A program made the position numbers and the translations under genes. From contig NZ_JALPRD010000007.1 in assembly GCF_023197165.1 (NCBI RefSeq), positions 124,001 through 188,000 of the forward strand: DNA of 64,000 bases, in the 5' to 3' direction. Numbering within the stretch: position 1 is the first letter of the stretch; the number at the start of each line of letters is the position of its first letter. Below the pieces are notes generated by a model. The model was not told the origin of the DNA. It made no database searches and was given only the letters and a program-made list of their open reading frames with translations. This document shows positions 52,125 through 61,021 of this stretch, in pieces. This DNA is from Sphingopyxis sp. MSC1_008 (GTDB lineage: Bacteria; Pseudomonadota; Alphaproteobacteria; Sphingomonadales; Sphingomonadaceae).

Positions 52125-54491
52125 ATGGATATCGACAGGAATTTGAACCGCGGGTGGAAATTTGGTGCCATGCTGGCGTCGTCGGCGGCGATATTGCCGC
52201 TGATGCTCGCTTTGTCGCCCGTGGCGGCGCAGCCCAAAGCCGGCCAGTCGCCGGTCGAGCTCGCCGACCCGCTCGTCGGCACCGCGCCGCTCGACGATCC
52301 CGCGGTGATCGGCAACGCCCCGCCGCCGGGCGAGCCCGTCTATTCGGGGCAGACCTCGCCGGGCGCGCGCCTGCCGCACGGATCGGTCGAGGCGGCGCCG
52401 GTGAACAATAATATCGAGCTCCTCTATCCGAACGGCGTCCCCGTTCCTTACTATTACACCAACCCAACGATGATCGGCTTCACCGGCGGCGGCGGCTCGA
52501 CCTATGGCGGCGGCGCCGAGCCGTTCATTATGCCGGTGGTGGGCGACTGGTCGCCGCCGCCCGCGTACAGCCAGTCCTATTATGACAAGTCGCGCGAAAA
52601 GGCGTCGCCGGGCTATTATTCGGTCTATCTCGACAGCTTCCGCACGCAGGCCGAACTGACCGCGACGCGCTGGGCGAGCGTGATGCGCTTCACTTTCCCC
52701 GCGAGCGAGCGGTCGAACATCATCGTCAACCTGCCGCGCCACGGCGGGACGGTCGAGGTGGTCGGCGACCGCATCATACGCGGCATATCGAACGACAAGG
52801 ACAGCGCCGACGGCGGCTATTTCGTCGCCGAATTTTCGAAGCCCTTCGCCGCGCTCGGCACCTTCCGCAAATCGCCCGGCGACAATGCGGGCTGGGGCAT
52901 CGGAACCAGCGATGTGAAACCCGGCGCGCGCGAAATGACGGGCAGCTATGCTGGCAGCTATGTGACCTTCAAGACCAAGGCCGGCGAGCAGGTGCTGGTG
53001 AAAATGGCGCACGGCACCAGCTATGAGCAGGCCGCGCAGCGGCTCGCCGCTGAAGTGCCGGGATGGGATTTCGATGGCGTCCATCAGGCCGCGCGGGGCA
53101 CTTGGGCGCAATTGCTGAACCGCGTCCGCGTGACCGGGGGCACCGACAAGCAGCGCAAACTCTTCTACTCGACCCTCTTCCAGTCCTTCGCTTCGCCGCG
53201 GCTGATCGCGCAGACGGGCGAGAAATTCGCCGACACCAACGGCAAGGTCCAGACGGCGACGCACGACCGTTACGGCCCGGTTCCCTTCTGGGACACGGGG
53301 CGCAACCAGATCGTGCTGCTCGAACTGATGGAGCCCGAGGCGGTCCAGAATATCATGGCGTCCGAACTCGCGATGGCGCGCGAGAAGGGGTATATGAACA
53401 CCTCGTTCCACGGCGACAATGCGGTGTTCCTGTTCCTCGGCGCGTGGGAGCGCGGCATCGAATTCGATTATGAAGCCGCCTATGAATATCTGCGCAAGAA
53501 CGCGACCGACCCGAAGGGGCCGCGCGGCTATCTCGCCGAATATATGAAGCAGGGCTGGATTTCGGACATCGTGCCCGATCACAATCCCAGCCCGCCCTAT
53601 GCCGGCGGCAAGGCGGGCGCCGACAAGACGCTCGAATATGCGTGGGACGATTATGCGCTCGCGCTCTACGCGAAAAAGCTCGGCAAGGACGCCGACCACA
53701 AGATGTTCCTCAAGCGCGCAGGCAACTATGCCAATGTCTTCGACAAATCGATCGGCTTCATGCGCGGCCGCACCGCCGACGGCAAGTGGATCGCGCCCTT
53801 CGATCCGCAGGAGCCCTATTATAATTTCATGATGAAGGAGGCGTCGGGCTGGTCGACCTTGTGGCTCGTCCCGCACGACGTAGAGGGGCTGATCGGCCTC
53901 ATCGGCGGGCGCGAAGCGTTCAATGCCAAGCTCGACGAGTTTTTCACCAAGCCGTATAATCCGACGGGCATCTGCCGCGACTGCACCGGCGTGATCGGCC
54001 AATATGTCCACGGCAACCAGCCCGACCAGCAGGCGCCCTATTATTACAATTGGAGCGGCCAGCCGTGGAAGACGCAGGCGCTGGTGCGCCAGATCCTCGA
54101 CCGGACCTATGGCAGCGACGCGTCGGGTTACGGCTATCCGGGGATGGACGATCAGGGCGCGACCTCGTCATGGTACGCGCTCTCGGCGCTCGGCTTCTAT
54201 CCGGTCGATCCGTCTAGCCAGGATTATATCATCGGCAGCCCGGTCTTCGACGACGCCAGCCTCGACATGGGCAATGGCAAGACGCTGCGGATCGTCGCGA
54301 AGAATAATTCGGCGACCAACGTCTATATCCAGTCGGCGACGCTGAACGGCAAGCCGTGGAACAAGCCGTGGTTCCGGCATGACGATGTCAAAGACGGCGC
54401 GACCTTCGTCTTCACGATGGGGGCAAAGCCGAACAAGGCGTGGGGCGCCGCGCCCGATGCCGCGCCGCCGTCGATGTCGCGAAAGCGCTAA
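52125..54491 (+). CDS. GH92 family alpha-mannosidase (copy 1)
   Basis: A 788-residue exported calcium-dependent exo-alpha-mannosidase. Signal sequence ends near PVAAQ (about 35). GH92 elements include DPLVGT, WDTGRNQIVLLELMEPE, the catalytic-acid segment MMKEASGWSTLWLVPHDVEGL with Glu572, HGNQPDQ and GYPGMDDQGATSSWYALSALGFYP. The base motif reads GMDDQG (Met674, Asp675, Asp676), while copy 2 at 61018 has GDEDNG, so one usual acidic position appears to be methionine here. The acid segment also differs (KEASGW against TEGNAL). A different linkage specificity is likely. The pair together could strip alpha-1,2, alpha-1,3 or phospho-mannosyl links. Confidence 0.92.
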   Translation: MDIDRNLNRGWKFGAMLASSAAILPLMLALSPVAAQPKAGQSPVELADPLVGTAPLDDPAVIGNAPPPGEPVYSGQTSPGARLPHGSVEAAPVNNNIELLYPNGVPVPYYYTNPTMIGFTGGGGSTYGGGAEPFIMPVVGDWSPPPAYSQSYYDKSREKASPGYYSVYLDSFRTQAELTATRWASVMRFTFPASERSNIIVNLPRHGGTVEVVGDRIIRGISNDKDSADGGYFVAEFSKPFAALGTFRKSPGDNAGWGIGTSDVKPGAREMTGSYAGSYVTFKTKAGEQVLVKMAHGTSYEQAAQRLAAEVPGWDFDGVHQAARGTWAQLLNRVRVTGGTDKQRKLFYSTLFQSFASPRLIAQTGEKFADTNGKVQTATHDRYGPVPFWDTGRNQIVLLELMEPEAVQNIMASELAMAREKGYMNTSFHGDNAVFLFLGAWERGIEFDYEAAYEYLRKNATDPKGPRGYLAEYMKQGWISDIVPDHNPSPPYAGGKAGADKTLEYAWDDYALALYAKKLGKDADHKMFLKRAGNYANVFDKSIGFMRGRTADGKWIAPFDPQEPYYNFMMKEASGWSTLWLVPHDVEGLIGLIGGREAFNAKLDEFFTKPYNPTGICRDCTGVIGQYVHGNQPDQQAPYYYNWSGQPWKTQALVRQILDRTYGSDASGYGYPGMDDQGATSSWYALSALGFYPVDPSSQDYIIGSPVFDDASLDMGNGKTLRIVAKNNSATNVYIQSATLNGKPWNKPWFRHDDVKDGATFVFTMGAKPNKAWGAAPDAAPPSMSRKR

Positions 54492-54525
54492 CCAGCCCCT
54501 CGCCCCCGCCACCCCGCGGGGGCGC

Positions 54526-54563
54526 GAGCCCAGGACCCGCCATCCCCCTCTGGTCCTGGGCTC
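54526..54563. repeat. 12-bp perfect inverted repeat between GH92 and GH2
   Basis: GAGCCCAGGACC (54526-54537) and GGTCCTGGGCTC (54552-54563), with a 14-base loop. A second smaller dyad (CGCCCCCGC with GCGGGGGCG, 54501-54524) precedes it. These may form transcript hairpins that set the relative output of the two genes. No T run follows. Confidence 0.8.
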
Positions 54564-54586
54564 CCCTAATCAACAGGACAGATATC

Positions 54587-56539
54587 ATGCGCAGCCTTTT
54601 GATCACCGCATCCCTTCTCGCTCTCGCGCCGGTCGCGGCGCAAGCCCAGACCGCCGCATCGCCGCCTGCGGGTGACGCGGTCTACACCAGCGACCTGATG
54701 ACCCGCTGGGGCAAGGAAGTGACCCCCGAAAACGCGTGGCGCCTCTACCCGCGCCCGCAGATGGTGCGCGAGCGCTGGGTCAATTTGAACGGCCTGTGGG
54801 ACTATGCGATCGCCCCCAAGGCGGCCGAACGGCCGGCGGCGATGGACGGCCAGATCCTCGTGCCCTTTCCGGTCGAATCCAAACTGTCGCGCGTCGCGCG
54901 CAAGGTCACGCCCGACGACCGCGTCTGGTATCGCCGCAGCTTCACCGTCCCCGCCGACTGGCGCGGCCAGAATGTCATGCTCAATTTCGGCGCGGTCGAT
55001 TATGAAGCGACGGTGCGCGTTAACGGGTCGGTCGTGGGATCGCACAAGGGCGGCTTCGATGCCTTCGGCTTCGACATCACCCCCTATCTGAAACCCGGCG
55101 CGAACGAGCTCGTCGTCGAAGTCACCGATCCGACGAGCGCGGGGACGCAGCCGCGCGGCAAGCAGATCCTCGATCCCTCGGGCATCTGGTACACCGCGGT
55201 CAGCGGCATCTGGCAGACGGTGTGGATCGAGCCGGTGCCGAAGCTTCACATCGCCGAGGTCCGCGCGACCCCCGATATCGATCGCGGTACCGTCGACGTC
55301 GCAGTGGCACTTTCGGGCTGGGCGAACGACAATGATGCGGTGCGGCTGACCGCGAGCGCGGGCGGCAAGACGATCGCCTCGACGATCATCCGTGCGAACC
55401 GGCAGGCGACGCTCGCGATCCCGAACGCGCATCTCTGGTCGCCCGACGATCCCCACCTCTACGATCTCAAGGCCGAGCTGGTGACGATCGCCGATCCCTA
55501 TGCGGGCGAGGCCGAGCGCGACCGCAAGGCCTATGACTCGCGCTTCACCGACCATGAAAGCCGCGTCTATGCGAAGGCAAAGGTTCAGGGCGCGCCGCGC
55601 GATAGCGTCGCCGCCTATTTCGCGATGCGCAAAGTGTCGATCGGGCCGGGCCGCGTCGCGGGGCAGCCCGCGATCCTGCTCAATAACAAGCCGCTGTTCC
55701 AGCACGGCACGCTCGATCAGGGCTGGTGGCCCGACGGACTTTATACGCCGCCGTCGGAAGAGGCGATGAAGAGCGACATCGTCTTCCTGAAAAAGGCGGG
55801 GTTCAACATGCTGCGCAAGCATATCAAGGTCGAACCCGCGCGTTACTATCACGACGCCGACCGTCTCGGCATGCTGATCTGGCAGGACATGCCCTCGGGT
55901 GGCGGCGAGGATCAATATCTCGCCGGCACCAGCCAATATCAGGCGATCTTCCCGTCGGAGACGCTCGCCGAGCAGCAGAAGCAATTGTCCGAAATGATCG
56001 GCGAGCTGCGCGCCTTCCCCTCGATCGTGACGTGGGTCGTCAACAATGAGGGGTGGGGCCAATATGATTCGGCCACGCTGACGCGCTTCGTGAAGGGGAT
56101 CGATCCGACACGGCTCGTCGACGCCAATTCGGGCTGGCTCGACGTCGCGCCGAAAGACTCCGACATGCTCGACATCCACACCTATGAGGATGTGCCGAAG
56201 ACGCCGCCGCTGCAGGCCGATCGCGCGATCGTGCTTGGCGAATATGGTGGAGTCGGTTTCCCCGTGCCGGGGCATATCTGGAAGCCGGGCAAGGGCAATT
56301 GGAGCTATCAGGTCGCGCAGGACGAGAAGGAATATCTCGTCCGCTTCCGCCGCAAGATGGAAGGCGTGATCCGGCAGGCGAAGGAGAATGGGCTCAGCGC
56401 CTCGGTCTACACCCAGACGACCGATGTCGAGGACGAGATCAACGGTCTTTTGACCTATGACCGCGCGGTGCCGAAGGCGTCGGCGGAGGCGTTGGCACAG
56501 ATCGCCGCGCCGCTTTGGAAGACCCCGACTCCGGACTGA
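54587..56539 (+). CDS. GH2 family glycoside hydrolase (beta-mannosidase/galactosidase type)
   Basis: A 650-residue exported enzyme with a signal peptide ending at AAQAQ (about 22). Order: jelly-roll sugar-binding domain (about 60-215), immunoglobulin-like domain (218-298), TIM barrel (about 350-640). The acid/base is Glu488 in WVVNNEGWG and the nucleophile Glu552 in VLGEYGG. GH2 members cleave terminal beta-mannose, beta-galactose or beta-glucuronate. In this locus, hydrolysis of the beta-mannose of an N-glycan core is possible. A charged stretch of about 30 residues at 303-338 (from GEAERDRKAYDSRF on), between the immunoglobulin-like domain and the barrel, looks like an insertion. The ATG at 54587 gives the right signal peptide. 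Confidence 0.9.
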   Translation: MRSLLITASLLALAPVAAQAQTAASPPAGDAVYTSDLMTRWGKEVTPENAWRLYPRPQMVRERWVNLNGLWDYAIAPKAAERPAAMDGQILVPFPVESKLSRVARKVTPDDRVWYRRSFTVPADWRGQNVMLNFGAVDYEATVRVNGSVVGSHKGGFDAFGFDITPYLKPGANELVVEVTDPTSAGTQPRGKQILDPSGIWYTAVSGIWQTVWIEPVPKLHIAEVRATPDIDRGTVDVAVALSGWANDNDAVRLTASAGGKTIASTIIRANRQATLAIPNAHLWSPDDPHLYDLKAELVTIADPYAGEAERDRKAYDSRFTDHESRVYAKAKVQGAPRDSVAAYFAMRKVSIGPGRVAGQPAILLNNKPLFQHGTLDQGWWPDGLYTPPSEEAMKSDIVFLKKAGFNMLRKHIKVEPARYYHDADRLGMLIWQDMPSGGGEDQYLAGTSQYQAIFPSETLAEQQKQLSEMIGELRAFPSIVTWVVNNEGWGQYDSATLTRFVKGIDPTRLVDANSGWLDVAPKDSDMLDIHTYEDVPKTPPLQADRAIVLGEYGGVGFPVPGHIWKPGKGNWSYQVAQDEKEYLVRFRRKMEGVIRQAKENGLSASVYTQTTDVEDEINGLLTYDRAVPKASAEALAQIAAPLWKTPTPD

Positions 56540-56588
56540 CCCGGAGCGGGCGCAAGCGTGAGGGCACCTGCCGTCCCCGGAGTCGGGG
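56523..56588. repeat. 12-bp inverted repeat spanning the GH2 stop
   Basis: CCCCGACTCCGG (56523-56534) and CCGGAGTCGGGG (56577-56588) are perfect complements, with the GH2 stop at 56537-56539 in between. It is a possible transcript-end hairpin without a T run, and separates the GH2 gene from the TonB receptor's own control region. Confidence 0.75.
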
Positions 56589-56833
56589 ATGGCGGGCGCG
56601 ATGGTCTACGGCCGCGCGCCGATTTCAACGCAAAACTGCGAAAAATTGCGCCTTTGTGTCGGTTTCATAACGATTCATCGCGTCCTGCCACCGGCTCGAA
56701 AAATTTATTTTGACAAATTGTTTTTTATATTCTGTAGAGGCTCAACGGGTCGGATGATCCGCTGCCCGGCGACTCCGAAGGCGCCGGATAACGAGTGGGG
56801 GCGAACAGCCCCTCGAACAGGGAGGTCGATGTG
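56589..56833 (+). promoter_or_regulatory. Control region of the glycan TonB receptor
   Basis: No gene. CGATTCAT (56671-56678) is the reverse complement of part of the ROK operator arm. TCGAAAAATTTAT (56696-56708) opens an AT-rich run that includes TTGACA (56710-56715) and TTTTTTATAT. No -10 at normal spacing is convincing. GGAGG at 56821-56825 is the receptor's ribosome site. Confidence 0.45.
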
Positions 56834-59800
56834 ATGAAGGCAGGACAAATCCATTCCGCGAAAGCGTCGCGGCGCGCAGCGCTGGTACGCGAACTGATGC
56901 TGAGCGCGGGCACGCTCGCGGCGTTGTGCAGCGCCGGGCAGGCTTATGCGCAGGCGGCACCCGCGCAGACGCCGCCGCCGGCAGACGAAACGGCAGAGGC
57001 GGCACCCGGCGACGCGATCGTCGTCACCGGCTATCGCAAGTCGATCGAGCAGAGCCTCGAGCAGAAGCGCGAAGCGAACTCGCTGATCGAAGTCATCACC
57101 GCCGAGGATATCGGCAAATTCCCCGACAAGAATGTCGCCGACGCGCTGCAGCGCGTTCCCGGCGTGATCATCACCCGCGACGGCGGCGAGGGCAGCCGCG
57201 TCAGCATTCGCGGTCTCCAGTCGGACCTGACGCTGACGCTGCTCAACGGCAATTTTATCGCCGGTGCCGACAGCGGCGATCCGTCGCGCTCGTTCAACTA
57301 TGTGCTGTTGCCGTCGAACTTCATCGCCAGCACCGAAGTCTATAAATCGTCCGAAGCGCGGCTCGAAGAGGGCGGCGTCGGCGGCACGGTGATCCTCAAC
57401 ACCCGCCGTCCGTTCGACCTGCCGGCCTGGTCGGGCTTCGTCTCGGCCGAAGGCACCTATTCGGACACGACCAAGAAATTCGACCCGCAGATCGCCGGCC
57501 AGATTTCGTGGAAGGACCCCGAAGAGCGGCTCGGTTTCCTGATCGGCGCGACCTATCAGGAGCGTTCGAATCGCGAACTGCGCGGCTCGACCGAAACCTG
57601 GCGCTGGTGGAGCGATCGCGACGCGAACGGCGATATCATCATCCCCGCGACCGACGTCAACGGCAATCCGTTCGAGAATGACGACGCGATTTCCTATTGG
57701 CCGGGCGAGGGCGTCACCGCGCGCGACGGCACCCATTATTCGGGCTATTGGGCGCCGCAGTCGGTCAACGCCGAAGTCTTTTCGCAGCAGCGCAAGCGTC
57801 TTGGTATCCAGGCGACCGCGCAGATGCGCCCGATCGAAAACCTGACCGTTACCGCGAACTATTTCCGCTTCGATTACAAGAGCAGCTTCCAGAGCAATGT
57901 GCTGAAGATTCCCGAATGGGGCTATGGCAATTTCTTCACCGGCCCGACCTTTGACGAGAGCGGGACGATCTTCCAGTCGGCGAATTTCCAGGTGCCCGCC
58001 GCAGGAACCGGATGCCTCGTCAACACGCCGCCCTGTACGATGGAAACACCGCAGATCGCGGGTACATACAGCCGCGAAAAGCAGGTTTCGAACACGTTCG
58101 AGACCGAGGTCGCCTGGAATCAGGACAATTTCGACGCGGTGCTGAAATTCGGCAAGACGAAGGCCACCGGCGGTCCGTCGATGCGCTTCGGCGTCGCTGT
58201 GAAGCCGCGCCTGACGATCACCGGGCAGGAGCAGAACGGCAATTTCCTGAGCGAGTGGGATTTCACCGGCGGCAACCTCAACATGGAATTCTCGCCCGAG
58301 TTGCAGGAAAATATCAAGAACGGCATCGCGCAGATCGACGTTGGCTCGACGGGCTCGGGCTTTACCAACAGCGCGATCTCGCAGCGTTATGCACAGCTCG
58401 ATCTCGTCCGCCGCTTCGATAGCGTCCTCAGCGCGTTCCGCGTCGGCGGCAAGTGGCGCGAGATGAGCATCCACCGCGAAACCGGCCGCAACGAATGGTA
58501 CGCCGATCCTGCGACCAAGCGGCGCTATCAGGACACGCCCGAGGGCGCGGTCGCGCGGCCCGAATATTTCTATGACAATCCGATTGGCAACATCGCCGGC
58601 GGGTTCAGTGCGAGCGCGTTCCCGGGCATCAACTTCAGCAATTATCTGGACTATATCAACGACACTTATGGCCCGTCGGTGCGCGTGCCCGAACCGAACA
58701 ACACCTATGACCTGAAGGAAAAGGTGTTCGCCGGCTATGTGCAGGCCGATTTCGAGGCCGGCCCGCTGCGCGGCAACATCGGTGTCCGCGTCGCGCACAC
58801 CAAACAGTCGGGGCTGACGTCGGATCGCCTGCAATTCCTCAACGATTATTGCGTCGACGGCCCGGGCGGACCCTTCGATCCGAACGTACCGGTTGGGGCC
58901 GACGGCAACTGCCAGGTGCGGCCGCTCGACGAGCGCGAAGTGATCGTCAACACGCAGGTCGACCAGTCGAAGAGCTACACCGACTGGCTGCCCAGCCTGA
59001 ACATCGTTTATGAAGTCACCCCCGACATCGTCGTTCGCGGCGCGGTCGCCAAGGTGATCTCGCGTCCGTCGTTCAACGATCTCGGCTCGCAGCGTTCGCT
59101 CACCTATCGTTCGGCGGCCTACGCCTTCGACCGCGGCCAGTTCGGCGAGTTTGAGGGTTGGTCGGGCAGCGGCGGCAACTCGGACCTCCAGCCCTTCTCG
59201 GCCTGGCAGTACGACTTGGGCGTCGAATGGTATTTCAAGCGCGGCTCGGTGCTCGGCGCCGGTCTGTTCCGCAAGGAAGTCTCTGACTTCGTCGTGCCGC
59301 TCGTGCTCGACGTGACGCGCGAAGTGAACGGCGAGCAGGTGCTGATCCAGCCCTATTCGACGGTCGCCAACGGCTCGAACGCGGTGTCGCAGGGCATCGA
59401 ACTCTACGCCCAGCACACGCTCGACTTCGGCCTCGGGGCGCAGGTGAATTTCACCTACAACGACACGTCGGTAGCCGAAATCACGCTCGACGGCGAAACC
59501 GTCGGCAAGTCGGCGCTGGTCGGCAGCGCGAAGACGCAGGTCAACGCGTCGGTCTTCTACGAAACCGACAAGTTCCTCGTCCGTGCGTCGTACAACCGCC
59601 GCGGCGAAGTCGTCGGCGGGCTCTCTTCGGGCCTCAACATCTACACCGACCCCTATGAACAGGTCGACATCAACGCGTCGTACGAGCTGATGGACGGGTT
59701 GATGCTCACCGCCTCGGTCATCAACCTGACCAAATCGGAAGAGCGCCAGCACCTTGGTAACGACACTAAGGACCGCTTCGTCCGCAGCAACTACTTCGGC

Positions 59801-59836
59801 CGCCGCGCTTACGTTGGCGTTTCGTACAAGTTCTGA
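56834..59836 (+). CDS. TonB-dependent receptor for glycan uptake (TIGR01782 type)
   Basis: A 1000-residue outer membrane receptor. Signal peptide, then TonB box AIVVTGYRKSIEQSLEQKR (about 61-79), plug domain (VITAEDIGKFPDKNVADALQRVPGVIITRDGGEGSRVSIRGLQSD, LNGNFIAG, LPSNFIASTEVYKSSEARLEEGGVGGTV), and a long beta barrel ending in VGVSYKF with the terminal aromatic. This subclass (Xanthomonas/Caulobacter type) imports plant or microbial oligosaccharides. Position among GH92, GH2 and GH43 genes suggests mannan- or N-glycan-derived oligosaccharides. The ATG at 56834, 8 bases after GGAGG, was chosen; a GTG 3 bases upstream is also in frame. An 11-bp hairpin follows the stop. Confidence 0.94.
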   Translation: MKAGQIHSAKASRRAALVRELMLSAGTLAALCSAGQAYAQAAPAQTPPPADETAEAAPGDAIVVTGYRKSIEQSLEQKREANSLIEVITAEDIGKFPDKNVADALQRVPGVIITRDGGEGSRVSIRGLQSDLTLTLLNGNFIAGADSGDPSRSFNYVLLPSNFIASTEVYKSSEARLEEGGVGGTVILNTRRPFDLPAWSGFVSAEGTYSDTTKKFDPQIAGQISWKDPEERLGFLIGATYQERSNRELRGSTETWRWWSDRDANGDIIIPATDVNGNPFENDDAISYWPGEGVTARDGTHYSGYWAPQSVNAEVFSQQRKRLGIQATAQMRPIENLTVTANYFRFDYKSSFQSNVLKIPEWGYGNFFTGPTFDESGTIFQSANFQVPAAGTGCLVNTPPCTMETPQIAGTYSREKQVSNTFETEVAWNQDNFDAVLKFGKTKATGGPSMRFGVAVKPRLTITGQEQNGNFLSEWDFTGGNLNMEFSPELQENIKNGIAQIDVGSTGSGFTNSAISQRYAQLDLVRRFDSVLSAFRVGGKWREMSIHRETGRNEWYADPATKRRYQDTPEGAVARPEYFYDNPIGNIAGGFSASAFPGINFSNYLDYINDTYGPSVRVPEPNNTYDLKEKVFAGYVQADFEAGPLRGNIGVRVAHTKQSGLTSDRLQFLNDYCVDGPGGPFDPNVPVGADGNCQVRPLDEREVIVNTQVDQSKSYTDWLPSLNIVYEVTPDIVVRGAVAKVISRPSFNDLGSQRSLTYRSAAYAFDRGQFGEFEGWSGSGGNSDLQPFSAWQYDLGVEWYFKRGSVLGAGLFRKEVSDFVVPLVLDVTREVNGEQVLIQPYSTVANGSNAVSQGIELYAQHTLDFGLGAQVNFTYNDTSVAEITLDGETVGKSALVGSAKTQVNASVFYETDKFLVRASYNRRGEVVGGLSSGLNIYTDPYEQVDINASYELMDGLMLTASVINLTKSEERQHLGNDTKDRFVRSNYFGRRAYVGVSYKF

Positions 59837-59862
59837 TGGGGCCATACCCCAGCTCTCCCCCT

Positions 59863-59888
59863 TGGGTGGCTCCGCAAGGAGCCACCCA
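59863..59888 (+). terminator. Hairpin after the TonB receptor (possible attenuator)
   Basis: TGGGTGGCTCC, a GCAA tetraloop and GGAGCCACCCA form a perfect 11-bp stem 26 bases past the receptor stop, followed by a weak CCTCTTT. It may end most receptor transcripts and lower expression of the downstream hydrolases. Confidence 0.6.
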
Positions 59889-59947
59889 CCTCTTTCCGGG
59901 CGAGCGGGTATGATTATGATAATGAACGAAGCGGGGAGCGATGCAGG

Positions 59948-61021
59948 GTGCGTGTCTGGTTGAAATCGCTGGTTTTGGGTGCGACGCTGCTGACGGGCGG
60001 CACCGCCGCGGCAGAGAATCCGATCGTTCCCGGCTGGTACGCCGACCCCGAGATCCGGATCTTCGGCGACCGTTACTGGATCTATCCGACCTATTCGGAC
60101 CACGGCGAGACGCCCGATCTTTCGCAGCATTTCAACGAGCAGCAGCAGAAGCTGCGCGAGCAAAAGACGGTCCGGCCGTCCTATCATTACCAGACCTTCT
60201 TCAACGTCTTTTCCTCGCCCGACCTCGTCCACTGGACGAAGCACAGCCATGCCCTCGACGTCGAGAATGTCGCCTGGGCCGCGTACGCCGTGTGGGCACC
60301 GTCGGCGATCGAAAAGGACGGCAAATATTATCTCTTCTTCGGCGCGAACGACATCCAGTCGGACGACCAGCGCGGCGGCATCGGTGTCGCGGTCAGCGAC
60401 CGCCCCGAGGGGCCGTTTAAGGATGCTATCGGCAAGCCGCTGATCGACGCCTTCCACAATGGCGCGCAGCCGATCGACCAGTTCGTCTTTCGCGACGATG
60501 ATGGGCAGCATTATCTCTATTATGGCGGCTGGAAGCATTGCAACGTCGTGCGTCTCGGTGACGATCTGACCTCGATCGAGCCCTTTGCCGACGGCACGAC
60601 GTACAAGGAAATTACGCCACCGGGCTATGTCGAGGGCTCGTTCATGGTGAAGCGCAAGGGCGTCTATTATCTGATGTGGTCGGAGGGCGGCTGGACCGGC
60701 CCCGATTATTCGGTCGCCTATGCGATGGGACCGTCGCCGACCGGACCGTTCAAGCCGATGGGCAAGATTCTCGAGCAGGATTTCAAGATCGCGCGCGGCG
60801 CGGGGCATCATTCGGTGGTCAATGTGCCCGGCACCGACGACTGGTATATCGTCTATCATCGTCGTCCGCTCGATCAGCAGAGCGGCGAGCGCCGTCAACT
60901 CGCGATCGACCGCATGACCTTCAACGCCGACGGCACGATCGCGCCGGTGATCATGACGAACAAGGGCGTCGCAGCGCGCCCGCTGCCGGCACGAACGGCA
61001 AACAGGGGAGAGACGAAGTGA
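59948..61021 (+). CDS. GH43 family glycoside hydrolase
   Basis: A 357-residue exported five-bladed beta-propeller enzyme. Signal peptide ends at TAAAE (about 23). The three GH43 acids are Asp33 in WYADPEI (base), Asp177 in PIDQFVFRDDDG (pKa modulator) and Glu229 in YVEGSFM (acid). Known activities are alpha-L-arabinofuranosidase, beta-xylosidase and galactosidase; none is mannan-specific, so it probably removes side chains from the target glycan. Starts at GTG 10 bases after GGGGAG. The stop overlaps the next GH92 start by 4 bases (GTGA), tying the two together. Confidence 0.9.
   Translation: MRVWLKSLVLGATLLTGGTAAAENPIVPGWYADPEIRIFGDRYWIYPTYSDHGETPDLSQHFNEQQQKLREQKTVRPSYHYQTFFNVFSSPDLVHWTKHSHALDVENVAWAAYAVWAPSAIEKDGKYYLFFGANDIQSDDQRGGIGVAVSDRPEGPFKDAIGKPLIDAFHNGAQPIDQFVFRDDDGQHYLYYGGWKHCNVVRLGDDLTSIEPFADGTTYKEITPPGYVEGSFMVKRKGVYYLMWSEGGWTGPDYSVAYAMGPSPTGPFKPMGKILEQDFKIARGAGHHSVVNVPGTDDWYIVYHRRPLDQQSGERRQLAIDRMTFNADGTIAPVIMTNKGVAARPLPARTANRGETK

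Noticed and set aside
52107..54011. A 634-codon open frame on the minus strand
   Set aside because: Antisense to GH92 copy 1, composition typical of shadow frames (Arg/Ala/Asp-rich without motifs).
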